Positions 1 through 8,968 of a stretch of 64,000 bases of DNA are shown piece after piece. Origin of the DNA: CAILZL01 sp963791615 (GTDB lineage Bacteria > Pseudomonadota > Gammaproteobacteria > Steroidobacterales > Steroidobacteraceae). The notes beneath the pieces are model-generated. The model was given only the letters and a program-made list of their open reading frames with translations. It had not been told where the DNA came from and searched no databases. The stretch covers positions 1 through 64,000 of the forward strand of contig CAWBTE010000001.1 in assembly GCA_963791615.1 (NCBI GenBank), in the 5' to 3' direction. Each line of letters begins with the position of its first letter. Positions within the stretch are counted from its first letter, which is position 1. A program made the position numbers and the translations under genes.

Positions 1-6
1 CAGTAG

Positions 7-204
7 TCATAGTCGTTGATCGTAGACCATTGATGCACGAGAGCCGGAATGGTCGGGCGCAACACTCAGGCAGGCCAGAATCACAACCGCGGCGATCAAT
101 AGACGCGCGTTCACAGTGCTGTGGGTAGCCGCCGCTGTGTCCAACCGGTGACGGCCGGCAACGCTGCGTTCGTTATTCGATATTTCGCTGTGCACAACAG
201 ACAT
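7..204 (-). CDS. small hypothetical protein with one hydrophobic segment
   Basis: An ATG at 204 opens a 65-residue frame ending in TGA at 7-9. An upstream in-frame start at 237 is also possible. The only recognisable feature is a hydrophobic stretch, LLIAAVVILACLSVAP, in the middle. It could be one membrane segment or a weak lipoprotein signal (ILAC). It follows prsR on the same strand, where some PEP-CTERM loci carry the TPR lipoprotein gene prsT, but no TPR sequence is visible before the stop. No function is assigned and it may not be a gene. Confidence 0.3.
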   Translation of the reverse strand: MSVVHSEISNNERSVAGRHRLDTAAATHSTVNARLLIAAVVILACLSVAPDHSGSRASMVYDQRL

Positions 205-333
205 CGGGATAGGACCTGATCCTCGGTAGACAGGCACACTGCCGGCACCCGTGACAAGACTCGTTCAGTCTATGCAGATCACGCCGGCAAACCGGACATG
301 GTTCACACTTTTGCGGCCGGACTTGCCGAACTA

Positions 334-1707
334 TTAGTCGCCACGTACTTCATAGCGTTGCATCAGGTCGTAAAGTGTCGGTCGCGTGATTCCCAAAATA
401 TCCGCTGCTCGTGACACATTGCCTTCGGAAATGGCCATGGCTTGCTGAATGGCGCGACGCTCGGCGCGAGCACGCACTTCTTTGAGACCCAGTGGCAGCA
501 AACTCCCCTCGCCTACGGACAATTCCAGGTCGGCGGCGGTAAGCAGCTGGCCTTCCGCCATAATGCAGGCAGTCTTTACCTTGTTTTCCAGCTCGCGCAC
601 ATTGCCGGGCCATGCATAAGCCTCCATCGCGGCCATGGCATCTTCGCTGAAGCCACGTTTGGCGCGCACTCCTCCTATGGCCAGTCGACGCAAGATGGCA
701 TGCGCGATGACAGTGGGACCACCGGCACGATCCCGCAGCGCAGGCAAGGCGATGCTGACCTCGCTGATACGGTAGTAAAGATCTTCACGGAAGCGCTGCT
801 CAGCGATGAACTGTTGCAGATTGCGATTGGTGGCGCAAACCACACGCGTATTAACCGGAATTTCAGCGCGCCCGCCAATACGCTCAATCACCCGTCCCTG
901 CAAAAACCGCAAGAGTTTGGCTTGCAGCGCCAGCGGCATATCACCGATTTCATCCAGGAATAGCGTGCCGCCATCGGCCATTTCCACTTTGCCAATGGTC
1001 TGCTTGATGGCTCCGGTAAACGCGCCCTTTTCGTGACCGAATAATTCCGCTTCCAGCAATTGCTCAGGAATGGCAGCGCAATTGATCGCGACAAAGCGGC
1101 CTGATGCATGAGTGCTAAGCTCATGCACCGCGCGCGCCACCAGTTCCTTACCGGTGCCGCTTTCGCCGGTAATCAGCACCGATACATTGGCGGGTGCGAC
1201 TTTCTCAACCGTGCGACAAACCTTGAGCATGGCCTCGTCGGTGGCAATGATGCCTGCCAAACGCGACTCGAACTGAGCCGCTTCGAGCGCGCGATTCTGC
1301 TCTTCCAGCTGGTGAATATGAAAGGCGCGATTGACCAGCAGTTTGAGCACATCGGTGTCCACTGGCTTCTGGTAAAAATCGTAGGCTCCAGCTGCAACTG
1401 CGCGCAGCGCATTGTCCCGATCGTGATTGCCGGTTACCACAATCACCTTGGTATGCGGCGCGACAGACAGTATCTCCGCAAGCGTCGCCAACCCTTCGGT
1501 GGCGCCTGCCGGATCGGGCGGCAACCCCAGATCCTGTAACACTACTGACGGTTGATGACGCTTCAGTTGCGCCAGTGCTTCAATTCGATTGCCTGCGAAC
1601 AGTACCTGATGGTCTTCGAAGCACCATTTGAGCTGTTTTTGCAGTCCCAAATCGTCTTCGACAATCAGCAAGCGGTTGATTTTCTCCGGGTTATCCATTG
1701 CGCTCAC
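334..1707 (-). CDS. prsR: PEP-CTERM-system sigma-54 response regulator PrsR
   Basis: NtrC-family response regulator of 457 residues that activates sigma-54 promoters. Residues 12-130 form the receiver domain, with phospho-acceptor Asp59 in LQDLGLPP. Residues 150-380 form the AAA+ domain: Walker A GESGTGKE (181-188), sigma-54 contact loop GAFTGA (228-233) and Walker B FLDEIG (250-255). A Fis-type helix-turn-helix lies at about 418-450. The order and spacing match the PEP-CTERM-associated regulator family. It lies 119 bp downstream of prsK and is probably cotranscribed with it. The sigma-54 promoter at 6621-6636 ahead of the PEP-CTERM gene is a likely target. Confidence 0.93.
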   Translation of the reverse strand: MSAMDNPEKINRLLIVEDDLGLQKQLKWCFEDHQVLFAGNRIEALAQLKRHQPSVVLQDLGLPPDPAGATEGLATLAEILSVAPHTKVIVVTGNHDRDNALRAVAAGAYDFYQKPVDTDVLKLLVNRAFHIHQLEEQNRALEAAQFESRLAGIIATDEAMLKVCRTVEKVAPANVSVLITGESGTGKELVARAVHELSTHASGRFVAINCAAIPEQLLEAELFGHEKGAFTGAIKQTIGKVEMADGGTLFLDEIGDMPLALQAKLLRFLQGRVIERIGGRAEIPVNTRVVCATNRNLQQFIAEQRFREDLYYRISEVSIALPALRDRAGGPTVIAHAILRRLAIGGVRAKRGFSEDAMAAMEAYAWPGNVRELENKVKTACIMAEGQLLTAADLELSVGEGSLLPLGLKEVRARAERRAIQQAMAISEGNVSRAADILGITRPTLYDLMQRYEVRGD

Positions 1708-1826
1708 AGTTTAAAGAAAAGCTCGCCCATGCCAGGCACCGTTTCAAATCGCGTCGATCAGGCCCTGATCAGACCAATGGATCGTAGCGGAATTCGCGCC
1801 GTCGGACTATTTTCGGGCCATGCAAA

Positions 1827-3926
1827 TCATTCGATGTGTGGAGCAGCGCCAGCAACCCGTTCCGGTACTGCCTCGACTGGTTTGGTATTTGCCAAGGGCA
1901 GACGCACCGTCATACAGGTGCCTTCCCCGATGGTAGATTGCACCATTAATTCGCCCTGCAGGGCGCGTATGTATTCACGCGCCTGATACACCCCAATGCC
2001 CATGCCACGCGTACCCTTGGTGCTGTCGAACGGGCGAAACAGACGCTCGCGGATAAACGCCTCCTCCATCCCGGTGCCGCTGTCCCTGATCACGACCCAA
2101 GCTTCCGTAGCATGACGCTCCAGGGTCACGGTAATTTCACCATATGCCGGCGTTGCCTCCTGCGCATTACGCAGTAAATGCCCAAACACCGCCGCCAGGC
2201 GTTCGAAATCGGCATCCACCCACATGTCCTCATCTACAAACGACACCACCGGTAGCGGCGCCTCCGCAGCCAGCCCGGCCACCACGCGTTCAATTACCCG
2301 TTCCAGCAACACTCGTTGATTCAGCTCAGCCACAGAGCCCTGCCGCAATTGTTCGATCAGGTGTTCGATGCGCCCCGCCGCGTTGGCAATGGTGCTGATC
2401 GCATCTTCTACAAACTCCGGATTGTGCTTGTGGCGTTCGGCGTTGCGCACCACCAGGGACATCTGCGCCACGGCATTTTTGAGGTCGTGCATCATGAACG
2501 CGGTAAGCCGATTAAACGCTTCGAACTGCCGGACCTCGGCCAGCTTGCTGTTGGCATCGTGTTGCGCAATATGTGTAGCGATATGGCGTCCCAGTGTGCG
2601 CAACAAATCGCGATCCTCGTAAGTCAACTCAAACGGCGCCGGCGGCGCTTCCAGCAGCACAAACCCGATCATGCGATCCAGCTGCAACAGCGGTGAAACG
2701 ATGCGCCAAGCCGGATTCTCGATAATCCATGCGGGTATCTGAATGTTCTGATATGAATCCGGCGTGGCGCGATATTCGTTCAAGTCGATGATCCACTGCC
2801 GTTCTGCCAAAAAGCGCGGCAGCTCCTCTGCCTTGGCCAAACTGGAGTGGCTTGCGCCGACTTGCGTAGCCGCAGGCCAGTACGCGTTTGCCACAAACAG
2901 GTGGTCACTCTCGGCGCCAGTGAACAATACGCCACCCGGACTGCCGACCACCTCTGCAATTGCGCGTAACGCCACCTGCCGAACATCCTGCTCATTGGCC
3001 GCAGACAGCGTATTGATGAAACGCAGCCATTCGACGCGATAGTCGTATTTGTTCCGGTAAAAGTGCTTGGCAATGAATACTTTGGCCCGTCGTCGTAGTG
3101 ACACCGAAAAAATCATGCTCAGCAGGGCGATGCCGGCACCCACCAGAAACACCAGCTGTGCCGCCGATCCCCAGGTGCCCCCCACCGTGCGCACGTAGTA
3201 GCCGCCCGCCGCCATCAACAGTAAATACAAACCCACCGCACTGAATGCGGCGGTGTAAAAGACCACCTGACGCGAGATAAAGATATCGACCGACCATTCG
3301 CTGCTGCGTCGCGCGGCGATCACAATGCTCGGCAACGCCAACGCGTTGACCAACCCACGCACCATCCATTCGTTTGTATGCATACCCCGCAACAGCTCGA
3401 CCTGCGCATACATGTACAAATCGTAGATGAACATAGCGCCCAAGCCTACGATCAAGTAGCGCAGCGCTCCCTGAGCGGCCGCATGTGCATTGCGATACAG
3501 CTGTTCCAGCACCACCAATCCCAGGAACGATAACGCCAATCCGCTGATTGACAGTAATCGCAGTGGTGACCAAGCCGGCAGACCGAGCGCAGGCAACCAC
3601 CACCAGAACAACGCTACAGCCAGCGCCACGCCACACACAACACGCAGGCAAAGTTTCAACAGCGGCGGTAACAATTCCCGGGAAATGCCGCTTAGAAACC
3701 ACAGCCAGGCGATGTTGCGCAGGATTTCCGTCAGGTGTATCCATGTGAACGCCACGCTGCCCTGGTAGGCGCCGACCGCGATGGTTCCGCTCCACAGCGC
3801 TGACATTAAACTGGCCACGATCAGGCGCACGCCCAATACCTTGCCGCGCCAACTCAGCGCCGACATCAAGCCAAACATCAGGAAGCCCACCGCTACCAGT
3901 GCATAACCGACGACTATGGCAATCAT
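1827..3926 (-). CDS. prsK: PEP-CTERM-system membrane histidine kinase PrsK
   Basis: Sensor kinase of 699 residues. The first 275 residues hold about eight membrane segments. A GAF-like region (about 310-455) follows, then the kinase core: H-box FMMHDLKNAVAQ with phospho-acceptor His480, N-box HLLRNAQEAT (Asn587), DSGTGM (615-620) and the glycine-rich GMGIGVYQ loop (641-648). The DLKN form of the H-box and the multi-span N-terminus are typical of PrsK. The partner is PrsR immediately downstream. The signal sensed is unknown. ATG start; 70 bp separate it from the sugar transferase upstream. Confidence 0.92.
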   Translation of the reverse strand: MIAIVVGYALVAVGFLMFGLMSALSWRGKVLGVRLIVASLMSALWSGTIAVGAYQGSVAFTWIHLTEILRNIAWLWFLSGISRELLPPLLKLCLRVVCGVALAVALFWWWLPALGLPAWSPLRLLSISGLALSFLGLVVLEQLYRNAHAAAQGALRYLIVGLGAMFIYDLYMYAQVELLRGMHTNEWMVRGLVNALALPSIVIAARRSSEWSVDIFISRQVVFYTAAFSAVGLYLLLMAAGGYYVRTVGGTWGSAAQLVFLVGAGIALLSMIFSVSLRRRAKVFIAKHFYRNKYDYRVEWLRFINTLSAANEQDVRQVALRAIAEVVGSPGGVLFTGAESDHLFVANAYWPAATQVGASHSSLAKAEELPRFLAERQWIIDLNEYRATPDSYQNIQIPAWIIENPAWRIVSPLLQLDRMIGFVLLEAPPAPFELTYEDRDLLRTLGRHIATHIAQHDANSKLAEVRQFEAFNRLTAFMMHDLKNAVAQMSLVVRNAERHKHNPEFVEDAISTIANAAGRIEHLIEQLRQGSVAELNQRVLLERVIERVVAGLAAEAPLPVVSFVDEDMWVDADFERLAAVFGHLLRNAQEATPAYGEITVTLERHATEAWVVIRDSGTGMEEAFIRERLFRPFDSTKGTRGMGIGVYQAREYIRALQGELMVQSTIGEGTCMTVRLPLANTKPVEAVPERVAGAAPHIE

Positions 3927-3996
3927 CGCCTGACCACCGGATTGCGCGGCCGCCGGTGAGCGTGCCGGTCAGGTCCGGCCCTTGCGCCTGGAGAAT

Positions 3997-5403
3997 TCAG
4001 CGTGAGCCTTTGCGCCACAGCACCACTTCCACGGTTTGCAGCAGAATTGCCCAATAGAACATCAGGCTATGATTCTTTACGTAGTACAAATCGTATTGCA
4101 GTTTTTCGATGGCATCCTGCTCCGACGAACCATACGGATAGCAGAGCTGCGCCCATCCGGTGATACCGGGTTTCAACGTATGACGCTCGCGATAATAGGG
4201 AATGCGCTCATCCAGCTGGCTGGCAAACTCAGGGCGTTCCGGTCTGGGGCCAACGAAGCTCATTTCGCCGCTCAATACATTGATAATCTGGGGAAGTTCA
4301 TCAATGCGTGTCTTGCGTATGAATGATCCAGTACGCGTCACCCTGTTGTCATTTTCTCTGGCCCACACGGCCTGCCCGGGCCGTTCGGCATCGGTGCGCA
4401 TGCTCCGGAATTTGAGCACCCGGAACAAACGGCCACGTTCGCCAACGCGCGTCTGTCCATACAAAACTGGAGCAGATAATCCGTCCTCGAGTTTGATTGC
4501 CAGCATGGTAAGCAACATGACTGGCGCAGCCACTAATAGCAAGGCAACGCTGACCAACACGTCACACAGTCGCTCGAGGGTGGCGTGAGTACGACTGCGC
4601 CGGAAGCCATCAGAAAAAATCATCCAGCTCGGGTTAAGCACATCCAGGCGAATCTTTCCGGTTTCGCGCTCAAGAAAACTCACCAACTCGGTAATCTCGA
4701 CGCCATCCAGCCGGCACACCAGCAGCTGATCCATGGGAAAACTGCGACGACGATCGTCCATTGCGACCACAACCTCGTCCACCAGGTTGTCACGACAATA
4801 TGTGGACAGATCCAGCCCGGCAGGAAGCCGCCCCGTCAAGGGAACAGACTCGATTGAATCCGCCTCCGTAACCACGTATCCCAGAACCCGAAAGCCACGC
4901 CGATCTGAACGGCGCCGCAACTTCACAATACTCGCAGCCCGGTGCCCTGCACCGAATACGACTATGCGTCGCTTAAACCACTCATCGTCAATTACATGCT
5001 CATAAAGCAACCGCACAAAGATTACGCCTATAACCCCGATTGCACTGGACAGGATCAACACGTTTTCGGCAAATCGTGGCTTGACAAGCATCAAGTTAAA
5101 AACCGCCAGACCAACCCACGTCACGCTAAGTGCCAGCACAATACGCAGCCCCAGACCGATCATTCCGGATCGCTGGCGAGCGTGATACAGCCCAACCGCC
5201 ACCATCATGAGGAAGTTTGCCAACACAAACAGCGTCACCAATCCGAGGTGTGGCCATGCGAACGAACTCAGCACGCCATCTGGGCTGCTTGGCGCCAGCA
5301 ACCAGGTCGCCAGCCCAGGAACTATCGCCAACAGTGCCGCTTCGACCAACGCCAGCACTGCCAGAGGCAGCTGCCAGTAATGCTTGAAAAAGCGTATCGC
5401 CAA
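3997..5403 (-). CDS. PEP-CTERM/XrtA-type polyprenyl-phosphate sugar phosphotransferase
   Basis: Initiating transferase of 468 residues that puts the first sugar-phosphate on undecaprenyl phosphate at the inner membrane. The N-terminal half has about four membrane segments, then a CoA-binding-like domain with IVVFGAGHRA (147-156). A re-entrant hydrophobic segment near 280-303 precedes the catalytic domain: KFRSMR (331-336), RIDELPQ (366-372), GPRPERPEF (385-393), PGITGWAQ (412-419). The opening IRFFKHYW resembles the EpsH/XrtA-associated subfamily. The start is TTG at 5401-5403, with GGAG at 5414-5417 ten bases upstream; no in-frame ATG fits. It heads the unit with prsK and prsR. Confidence 0.9.
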   Translation of the reverse strand: MAIRFFKHYWQLPLAVLALVEAALLAIVPGLATWLLAPSSPDGVLSSFAWPHLGLVTLFVLANFLMMVAVGLYHARQRSGMIGLGLRIVLALSVTWVGLAVFNLMLVKPRFAENVLILSSAIGVIGVIFVRLLYEHVIDDEWFKRRIVVFGAGHRAASIVKLRRRSDRRGFRVLGYVVTEADSIESVPLTGRLPAGLDLSTYCRDNLVDEVVVAMDDRRRSFPMDQLLVCRLDGVEITELVSFLERETGKIRLDVLNPSWMIFSDGFRRSRTHATLERLCDVLVSVALLLVAAPVMLLTMLAIKLEDGLSAPVLYGQTRVGERGRLFRVLKFRSMRTDAERPGQAVWARENDNRVTRTGSFIRKTRIDELPQIINVLSGEMSFVGPRPERPEFASQLDERIPYYRERHTLKPGITGWAQLCYPYGSSEQDAIEKLQYDLYYVKNHSLMFYWAILLQTVEVVLWRKGSR

Positions 5404-5590
5404 GAGACACTTGCTCCGTATTCAAATTAAACAGGCAGACCGGGCTGAGCCACGGCGCAAACCTTACCGCAGTTTATTGGCTGAAGGTCAGTCCCCGCGT
5501 GATGGCGGTCACGCAAACAGCCTTGTTTTTATCACCCAGCCAATCCTGGCGCCAGCAATGGTATCGGCGTACTGAAAACCGCGCCACGGC

Positions 5591-5618
5591 TGCCAGGGTC
5601 TGTTAACAGACCCTGGCA
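5591..5618. repeat. perfect 28-bp palindrome, operator or terminator candidate
   Basis: Arms TGCCAGGGTCTG (5591-5602) and CAGACCCTGGCA (5607-5618) are perfectly complementary around a TTAA loop. No U-tract follows on either strand, so it is not a standard intrinsic terminator. It lies 188 bp upstream of the start of the sugar transferase gene. Confidence 0.75.
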
Positions 5619-5693
5619 AATCCCAAGTCGCCCCAACGCTGTAACTGGTCGAATAAAGCGAGCCCTCCGCAAGCAAGCCCAGTAAACAAAAAA

Positions 5694-5716
5694 GGCGGCA
5701 AGATTATCTTGCCGCC
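5694..5716 (-). terminator. intrinsic terminator of the PEP-CTERM gene
   Basis: Stem GGCGGCAAGA pairs with TCTTGCCGCC around a three-base loop. Read on the minus strand the stem is followed by seven T residues (5687-5693 on the plus strand are A). It lies 114 bp past the stop of the PEP-CTERM gene and before the sugar transferase gene, so the two are probably separate units. Confidence 0.85.
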
Positions 5717-5829
5717 CCAGTCATTAAGTATCCTGTTCGATCGAATTCGCCTGCGCTCTCGTTTTCAACTAATTGTCACGGGACGAGGCCATATTTGCCA
5801 TGAGCTGCTAACAAGTTTGATACCAGCAC

Positions 5830-6546
5830 TCAGACCCGCAACTTCCGACCACGCACTCCCAAACCCAACAGGCCCAGCCCCAACAGGCCCAAGGTAGACG
5901 GTTCAGGTACGCTCGCCACTGACTCGATCAGGACAACAAAATCGTCGTAGTCAGCATCCCCACCACCCAGTATGTCTTCCCAAGCCAACACGAACTCATT
6001 GGCCAGCCAAGGGCTACCATTTATCAGGTTCGGGTTTGAGACTGAATGATTTCCCTGGTACGCAATCATGTGGTCAAAGTCATCTTCATTCAGGCTGGTA
6101 TCCGAATAAAACGTACCCGAAGAATTCTGCAAATAGAAACCAAATTGATTGCCGCCAAACACGGTGCAAGCAGGCATCGACCACAATGGCGCGGTGCAAA
6201 ATTGCTTACCACCCAAAACCGTAGAATTGGCTATCAAGGCAATCGAACCCGCCGAAGCCGACCCGCCATAAACCTGTAGCTTTTTGCTCGCATCGACCTT
6301 GTCATAGATACCAAAGGTAGTTGCAGCAGCGGAAGCGGAAAATTCAAACAGAATATTGGTAACGGAGACTGTGCTGGCGCCAATCATCCAGTAGTAATCC
6401 GACGCATACTGATTACTATTGACATCAACCACTGCACCTGTCGACGTCAGTGCATTTTGCAGGCTGGCGCCTGCGACAGGCGTTGCCGACGCATTGGTCA
6501 CCATCAAAGTGCACGCAAGAGTCGCAACGGCAAGAACTTTTTTCAT
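5830..6546 (-). CDS. PEP-CTERM sorting-signal secreted protein
   Basis: Exported protein of 238 residues. ATG at 6546 has GAGGGA eight bases upstream and opens a signal peptide (MKKVLAVATLACTLMV...ASA). Near the C-terminus, GGGDADYDDFVVLIES resembles the acidic end of DUF4114-type PEP-CTERM proteins. The tail is VPEPSTLGLLGLGLLGLG followed by RGRK, the PEP-CTERM tripartite signal (VPEP motif, hydrophobic helix, basic end) cut by an exosortase. The mature protein is expected at the cell surface or in the matrix. The sigma-54 promoter upstream suggests PrsR control. The exosortase itself is not in this window. Confidence 0.92.
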   Translation of the reverse strand: MKKVLAVATLACTLMVTNASATPVAGASLQNALTSTGAVVDVNSNQYASDYYWMIGASTVSVTNILFEFSASAAATTFGIYDKVDASKKLQVYGGSASAGSIALIANSTVLGGKQFCTAPLWSMPACTVFGGNQFGFYLQNSSGTFYSDTSLNEDDFDHMIAYQGNHSVSNPNLINGSPWLANEFVLAWEDILGGGDADYDDFVVLIESVASVPEPSTLGLLGLGLLGLGVRGRKLRV

Positions 6547-6620
6547 CACGCAATCCCTCAACGAATATCAAACGAATTCCCAACATCCACTCAATGTGGT
6601 TATCGGTTAGCTCTGACTAG

Positions 6621-6636
6621 AGCAATATCAGTGCCA
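6621..6636 (-). promoter_or_regulatory. sigma-54 (RpoN) promoter of the PEP-CTERM gene
   Basis: Read on the minus strand the sequence is TGGCACTGATATTGCT. It matches the -24/-12 consensus TGGCAC-N5-TTGC with the invariant GG and GC exactly 10 bases apart. Transcription should begin near 6610, giving a leader of about 65 nt to the ATG at 6546. The nearby PrsR carries the GAFTGA loop needed to drive such a promoter. Confidence 0.85.
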
Positions 6637-6664
6637 TGCCTCACATGTTCAATATTTTCAATTG

Positions 6665-6726
6665 ATTACCGACTACCAGTGATTTTTATCGTTTTTGCCG
6701 AGCAACCGTCTGTAAGCATTACCGAC
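6665..6726. promoter_or_regulatory. candidate PrsR upstream activating sites (two direct repeats)
   Basis: ATTACCGAC occurs at 6665-6673 and again at 6718-6726, 53 bp apart, about five helical turns. Both lie upstream of the sigma-54 promoter, where enhancer sites for an NtrC-type activator are expected. A short dyad, CCGA-CAAA-TCGG (6722-6733), overlaps the second copy. That PrsR binds here is inference. Confidence 0.45.
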
Positions 6727-7078
6727 AAATCGGAGCGACAAAGTTAAATGTTGATTGCGACGCAGATCACACAATCCTCCATGTTGTATTTTCAACTTCA
6801 GCTTCTTAGAGCCTGTAGTCCAACTGCTTTTTGATGAATCAATGTCCCACCCGCGTCGTACCTGAGCCGGTATCGCCGGTAGTAAGGTGCCCCGATTATG
6901 ATTATGGTGATGCAAATCAAGTATCACCTCGACAATAATTCATAGAATATAACCTGTCAGGCACAATGCCTTCTCATCATGGAACCCCCAGCGAAGACGC
7001 ACGTGCGAAAGCCATCACCATTGACGAATCGACCACTACTCACTCTGAATTCTTCCCACAGCATAAGGGGCAGATGAG

Positions 7079-8968
7079 TTGTGCGGTTTGATTGCCATTA
7101 TTGGTCGTCAGGGCCAGCCCGCATCAGTGACTGCACTCCAGCGAGCTACTGATGCACTCACGCATCGTGGCCCGGACGACTTCGGTCACTATCTTGACGC
7201 CAACGTAGGGTTTGGTTTCAGACGTCTATCCATTATTGACCTCAGCCCGACAGGCCATCAGCCCATGACGAGCCCTGATGGCAACCTGACAGTCATATTC
7301 AATGGCGAGTTGTATAACTATATTGAAGTTCGCCAAGAACTGATCAGCCTGGGCTACGAATTCCTTTCTACCAGTGACACTGAGGTTCTTCTCACGGCCT
7401 ATCGTCAATGGGGACAGGAATGCGTACGCCGATTTAACGGCATGTTTGCCTTTCTGATTCACGATCGCCAGAACCATAAGCTGTTTGGCGCGCGTGACCG
7501 GTTGGGGGTCAAGCCATTTTACTTCTGGCAGAATGCCGAATGGCTGGTCCTTGCCTCGGAACCAAAAGCGATCGGAGCCACTGGCCTGCTCAAACTGACT
7601 CCTGACTGGGCGCGGCTAGCTGATTCAATCCGGTGGGATCTCATGGATCACGGTAGAGGAACCTGCCTGTCCGGTATTCAATCTCTCCCGGCAGGACACA
7701 CGGTTAACATCGATGCAAGCGGTCATGTCAACCTTCAGCGCTACTGGGAACTACCTCAGGAAATCACCGAGCCCTCCAGAAAATCAGAATCAGACTGGAT
7801 AGAAGAGCTCGGTGCATTGGTCACCGATGCAGTTCGAATTCGGCTGCGCAGCGATGTACCCATCGGGTTTACTTTGTCCGGTGGCATTGATTCTTCTACC
7901 CTGATCTGTGAAGCCGCATGCCTGAGCGCGAAAGAAATGAATCTTCTTGCGTTCAGCTATCAAGACACAAATCATGATGAACGCGTACCGATAGCGGACA
8001 CGGTTGCGCAGACCAGAGCTCGTCTAATTAATATGGACGACACGCAACTTGATGTGGCGGAACTATTACCCAAAGTGGTGGCAGCAAACTTTGAACCCAT
8101 ACATTCAACCTCGGCTATTGCCAACTACGGCCTGTTCTCGCTGGCAAGCCAACATGGCATTAAAGTTATTCTCGGTGGCCAGGGTGCAGACGAGTCGTTA
8201 GGTGGTTATCGAAACTACCAATGGGACTACTGGCACACGCTGTTCAGCAACCATCAGTGGGGAGCATTGTTTGCGGACGTACGTGCATTCTCACACTTGC
8301 ATGGGCGCGGAATTCTTGGCACCTGGCTGTCAACAGTAGCGCGCTCGCTGCGCATAGTCCTTTCAGGTTCAACTCTGTATCAACACCTTCGCGCCTACCG
8401 GAACCCACCCCTGCGCACCACAGACATACACAGGCTGTTTGCCCCTGAGTTCCTGCATCTGGCAACACCTCCAGACGTGGATCCTGGTCATTTCCGCTTG
8501 GCCGGAGCACAGCGGCAGTCTGTAACTACCTGGCCATTGCCAATGTATTTACGCATCGAAGACCGTGTATCCATGGCCAATTCGGTCGAGGCGCGTCTAC
8601 CGTTCACTGACTACCGACTGGTTGAACATGCATTCCGCATGCCTGACTCTCTCAAGTATACCGGCGGCCTTAACAAGCGTGCATTGCGCCAAGTGGCGGC
8701 ACGAACCGTTCCGGCCAGCGTCACATCCCGAGTTCAAAAGCTGGGCTTTCCAGTTAGTGACAGTGCCGCAACCGCGAACCAGTTGCACACTCTCTGCAAG
8801 ACTCTTACCGAATCACGCTGTTTTGCCGAACGCGGCATTTACGACCATGCCGCGATTGCCCGGTTACTTGCCCGATCCCCACAGGCGCAGGATGTGGATA
8901 GCTTGTTCAGGCTTGCCCAAACTGAACTGTGGCTATCTGGATTAGCCACTTCAGGGTATTCAAGGTGA
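7079..8968 (+). CDS. asnB: glutamine-dependent asparagine synthase-like amidotransferase
   Basis: AsnB-family protein of 629 residues. The class II glutaminase domain begins with catalytic Cys2 (MCGLIAIIG) and has RGPDD (30-34) and the NGELYN motif (75-80). The synthetase domain has the ATP-pyrophosphatase loop SGGIDSS (267-273). The start is TTG at 7079, which places Cys at position 2 as the mechanism requires; AAGGGG lies eight bases upstream. AsnB homologues are common in PEP-CTERM exopolysaccharide loci, where they may amidate a sugar acid or precursor rather than make free asparagine. The stop overlaps the start of the flippase gene. Confidence 0.92.
   Translation: MCGLIAIIGRQGQPASVTALQRATDALTHRGPDDFGHYLDANVGFGFRRLSIIDLSPTGHQPMTSPDGNLTVIFNGELYNYIEVRQELISLGYEFLSTSDTEVLLTAYRQWGQECVRRFNGMFAFLIHDRQNHKLFGARDRLGVKPFYFWQNAEWLVLASEPKAIGATGLLKLTPDWARLADSIRWDLMDHGRGTCLSGIQSLPAGHTVNIDASGHVNLQRYWELPQEITEPSRKSESDWIEELGALVTDAVRIRLRSDVPIGFTLSGGIDSSTLICEAACLSAKEMNLLAFSYQDTNHDERVPIADTVAQTRARLINMDDTQLDVAELLPKVVAANFEPIHSTSAIANYGLFSLASQHGIKVILGGQGADESLGGYRNYQWDYWHTLFSNHQWGALFADVRAFSHLHGRGILGTWLSTVARSLRIVLSGSTLYQHLRAYRNPPLRTTDIHRLFAPEFLHLATPPDVDPGHFRLAGAQRQSVTTWPLPMYLRIEDRVSMANSVEARLPFTDYRLVEHAFRMPDSLKYTGGLNKRALRQVAARTVPASVTSRVQKLGFPVSDSAATANQLHTLCKTLTESRCFAERGIYDHAAIARLLARSPQAQDVDSLFRLAQTELWLSGLATSGYSR

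Larger units (their letters stand above)
5404..5829. other. intergenic region between the sugar transferase and the PEP-CTERM gene
   Basis: This stretch holds a perfect palindrome (5591-5618) and the terminator of the PEP-CTERM gene (5694-5716). The promoter of the sugar transferase unit must lie between 5404 and about 5690 on the minus strand. I could not identify a convincing -35/-10 or -24/-12 pair there. Confidence 0.5.
6562..7078. other. divergent intergenic region upstream of the PEP-CTERM gene and asnB
   Basis: This AT-rich 517-bp region contains the sigma-54 promoter and candidate activator sites for the minus-strand gene. The plus-strand promoter for asnB must also lie here, but no clear -35/-10 pair stood out. 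No credible gene is present. Confidence 0.5.

Noticed and set aside
442..963. Long plus-strand open frames antisense to prsR
   Set aside because: They lie entirely within a well-supported gene, lack any domain or ribosome site, and reflect the GC-rich codon pattern of the other strand.
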